Source: Globodera rostochiensis (lineage: Eukaryota; Nematoda; Chromadorea; Rhabditida; Heteroderidae). From it: a DNA stretch of 64,000 nucleotides. The notes under the pieces were generated by a model. The model was not told where the DNA came from and did no database searches. It was given only the letters and a program-made list of their open reading frames with translations. The stretch lies in contig JAEVLN010000004.1 of assembly GCA_018350325.1 (NCBI GenBank), positions 3,038,001 through 3,102,000 of the forward strand, given 5' to 3'. Every line of letters starts with the position of its first letter. Positions within the stretch are counted from its first letter, which is position 1. Below, in pieces: positions 60,850 through 64,000 of this stretch. The translations under genes and the position numbers were made by a program.

Positions 60850-63800
60850 ATGCGTAGAAATGCTAAAAAGAAAGGTGAAGTAATAGGCTCAACTGATAAT
60901 CAGGAGAATGAGGAGCCTACGCCTGCCAACCAGGAGAACATCAACGAAGATTGTGATGAGGAAGACCTCCTGAACATGAAAATCCCAGCACCGCCTGAGT
61001 CATTTATGCATAGAGACGGAAATCGAATGGTCATTTCGCATATCGAAGTCGAAAACTTCAAATCCTACCACGGACGACAGATCATTGGGCCCTTTCATAA
61101 GGTTAGGAGTAACTAATAATCGAAAGATTTTATCTCCAGTCTTTCCATTTAGAGTTTTACTTCCATTATTGGACCAAATGGCAGTGGAAAGTCAAACGTC
61201 ATCGATTCGCTTTTATTTGTTTTTGGATATCGTGCATCGAAAATTCGCTCAAAGAAAATCAGGTTATTTTTAAAGACTCGTAACCAGAAAAAAATTTAAT
61301 TGGGTGGGGAGGAAGTTGACTGATGAGAAAAAAAAAAGAAAGAGTGGTAGTTCAACCTGGTTTTTTTAAAAAATTGTGTTAGATTTATTCAGTGTTTTGA
61401 TCCATTCATCGGCTGGAAGAGAGAACATTCAAAACTGCACAGTCACAATTCACTTCTGCAAGATTGTGGACGTTGTGAGAACGCATTTTTTTTGTTCGTT
61501 TGTTATGATAATCTTTAGAATGAATCTGAATACAAAAAAGTCGACGGAAGTAATATTGCTGTCGCGAGGACTGCGTTCAAAGACAACTCGAGCAGGTCGT
61601 TTCGTTTGCTTTTAACCTGTAATTCCCCCTGGGCAGATATTCACTGAACGGCAAGACAGTAAAATTCAAAGAGATTGGCGACTTGTTGCGAATTAATGGT
61701 GTTGATTTGGTACATAACCGGTTTTTGATTCTTCAGGTTGACACATATGACACAAACCTTTGATCTTAAAATTTTCAGGGTGAAGTTGAGCAAATTTCGA
61801 TGATGAAGCCAAAGGCAGAAAAAGAAGACGATGAGGGAATGCTCGAGTATTTGGAGGACATCATTGGCTCAAGTCGGCTGAAACAGCCGATCAACAAACT
61901 GTCAAGACGAATTGGCAGAATTGACGAACGGAGGGACATCCAACTTCAACGTTTGCAGCACGCGGAAAAGGACAAACAAAAACTAACTGGGCCGGGTTTG
62001 ACTTCATTTTTAATTTGACGTTTTTTTTTTGTTATTTAGCTCGTGAAATATTGCTCCAAATGCGACTCGAAAACGCCGTAAATTGCTTGACAAATCGAAT
62101 TTTGTTGGCCAAAAAGTAAATTTTATTAGAACAAAATAGCGGTTGTTAATATCGGGTTTGCACAACAACGTTTTTGTTTAGATATACCATTGAAGAACAA
62201 TTGTCACAACTTGAAGGCGTCAAGGGGCAACGAACCACGGAATTGGCTGAAAATCATCAAAAACATAAGGAACTCACTAATCAGGCGAAACAGCACTCGG
62301 CACAAAGGCAACGACTGCAATGGTTAAAAAGCCGCAAATTATACCAACTGTACGCCCACATTTTTTTAGTCAATTGGACAAAGTGCAAGATGAAGTTCAG
62401 TCTATAGAGCGCAAAATTGGAGAGTCTAAGCAGGCAAAAGTCAAAGCTACCAACGATAAAAAGCGGTTGGCAACGAGAAAGAACCAACTTGAAGAGAATA
62501 CGGAATTAGAGCGAGAAAAGGTTCTTCAGTGTTGATGATAGGAAGCATCTTATCAAAATTGGCTTTACAAGAATTTGTCATCAATGGAATTTTCAGTCTA
62601 TATCGGTCTTCTATTTTAGTTGACTGAATGGATGTCTGCGCCAGAAAAAGCAAAGACCAAGATCGAAGAGTATCGGAAGCAGCTGTTAGAAGCAAACGCA
62701 GTCATTGATGAGTGCTCGCCTCTTTTGATACAAAAGCTTGACGAAGCGCAGCAACTGGTGAGAAATGAGCGCCATGAAAAGACGGAACTCGAGGCAAAGC
62801 TTAGCAAAATATCTGTCGTCGAGGATGACCTCAACAGCAAAGTCTTTCTGTTTCTTATTTAAATATACTAATTCGTTTCATTTAAGCTCTTGTTGGCGCA
62901 AGAAAAAAAGCTAAATTTACGCAGAGAGGAAGAGGCTCAACGTAGCAAGTACGACGAATTGCACAACAAATTATTGGACACAGAGAACAAATATGCGCAG
63001 GTCAACAGGTATTGCGCCATATATTTTTTTGAAAAGGATTTTGCAGAGCTTTCGATACCGGTTTTAGCTGCTTTGGGGTTTTTGAAAGGCCGCTGCTCTT
63101 TTTTATGTTTTGGTCGGGAGTTGTGCTTTCTGGAAAATGGGTAAAAAAATGTTTACATTTTGAATATTTGCTAAAAAAAAAAAATAACATCGGTGCTTTC
63201 TTGTGGCAATAAATTGCGCAAACTTAAGTTCATTTTATGAACGAATTTGTTAATTTCTGTTGCTGCTTTTAAAAATTTTGAGATCACAGCCTTGCTTTTT
63301 AGGGATTTACACTCGACGGTTGAGGCGTTGCCCGAACTCGAACAGACCTTTGAAGGTAAAAAAGTTCGGATAGGTAATTTGCGCGAGCGTGAGGCAAAGC
63401 TGGCGAACTTGGCGCGCGACTTGCGCAGTCAATATGAGGAGAGGCGACAGGCGGAAGAACAATGGAAGGGCGACAACAAAATGCTGGAGAGGCTAATGCA
63501 GGCCAAGCAAAGCGGCGAGATTGGAGGCATTTTTGGACGATTGGTGAGAAAAGTTAACCGAAATCGAATGTCGAGGGAAATCTTTAATGGTTTAGTTTTA
63601 AAACTGGTTCAATTTTGGTTTAGGGCGATTTGGGAGCGATTGATCAGAAATATGATGTGGCCATTTCTACCACTTGCTATGCCCTGGATCACATTGTTGT
63701 GGATGATGTGCCAACCGCGCAACAATGCATTGATCTGCTCAAAAGGCACAAATTGGGCGTCGCTTCATTCATTGCGTTGAACAAACAATCGCATTTTTGG

Positions 63801-64000
63801 AATTCAATTCGTCAAAGGCCAAACACTCCAGAGAATGCTCCACGTCTGTTTGATCTGATCAGAGTTGCAGATGAAAAGGTTTATTGAAGAAAAAAAATAT
63901 TAGACTTATTTTTCTCTCACAGATATTGCCAGCTTTCTATTTTGCTGTCCAAGACACTCTTGTCGCCGATGATATTGTTGCGGCAACTCGCATTGGAATC
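60850..64000 (+). CDS. Condensin subunit SMC4 (partial, runs off the window)
   Basis: ATPase of the condensin complex that compacts mitotic chromosomes; partner of SMC2. The start at 60850 gives a hydrophilic N-terminal extension, then VISHIEVENFKSYHGRQIIG and the Walker A motif IIGPNGSGKSNVIDSLLFVF. The SMC4-type sequence GYRASKIRSKKISVLIHSSA follows. The rest of the N-terminal head (RYSLNGKTVKFKEIGDLLRI, FLILQGEVEQISMMKPKA) and LEYLEDIIGSSRLKQPI are intact across small introns. A long coiled coil (61800-63540) contains the usual Lys/Glu-rich heptads. The hinge begins near 63520 (GGIFGRLGDLGAIDQKYDVA, HIVVDDVPTAQQCIDLLK) and the window ends inside it. The C-terminal half (second coil, ABC signature, Walker B) lies outside. 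Confidence 0.95.

Overview
This is intron-rich eukaryotic DNA from a nematode. Introns are mostly short, with GT donors and TTTCAG-like acceptors. The gene set includes Dishevelled, a BarH homeobox gene, neprilysin, a cys-loop channel and condensin SMC4. A plant-parasitic (tylenchid, cyst-nematode-like) species would fit the gene style and the many long poly-G/poly-C runs, but that placement is inference. Most multi-exon genes could be rebuilt with matching splice phases and no lesions, so the assembly looks reliable at the base level.

Layout. 1-365: 3' end of a C2H2 zinc-finger gene (+). 1011-1574: ubiquitin-conjugating enzyme E2 (+). 2121-4324: glucose-6-phosphate isomerase pseudogene (-). 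5463-5959: arrestin-domain fragment (-), then a short-unit minisatellite. 6497-7967: non-autonomous hAT-like transposon with an 8-bp target duplication. 8156-8520: C-terminal piece of a beta-lactamase-like protein (+). 9241-10711: unrecognised, probably secreted protein (+). 10948-14120: MFSD8/CLN7-like transporter (-). 16896-20759: M28 glutamate carboxypeptidase-like ectoenzyme (+). 23308-27199: M13 neprilysin-like ectopeptidase (+). 27430-30509: cys-loop ligand-gated channel (-). 32191-33280: short-chain dehydrogenase (+). 33383-34911: EGF-like transmembrane protein (-). 36268-38930: Dishevelled without a DEP domain (+). 39264-41623: Ras-like protein with degenerate G boxes and a C-terminal CaaX box (-). 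43886-45757: giant 23-bp minisatellite. 48342-53001: BarH-class homeobox gene (+). 54538-56814: HACD3-type 3-hydroxyacyl-CoA dehydratase with an N-terminal CS domain (-). 57462-60191: lysophospholipid acyltransferase (-) with a foldback element in an intron. 60850 to the window end: SMC4 (+), cut off at 64000.

The genes form no single pathway. Two local themes stand out: two zinc ectopeptidases in tandem (16.9-27.2 kb), and two ER lipid enzymes on the same strand about 650 bp apart (54.5-60.2 kb). The most unusual items are the Ras-like protein that has lost every canonical nucleotide-binding motif but keeps a CaaX box, the isomerase pseudogene with five separate lesions, the DEP-less Dishevelled, and a dispersed ACGCCAAA-type element found as four copies in intergenic DNA. 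There are also several foldback transposon families and at least six minisatellites. No rRNA, intact tRNA or CRISPR array was seen.
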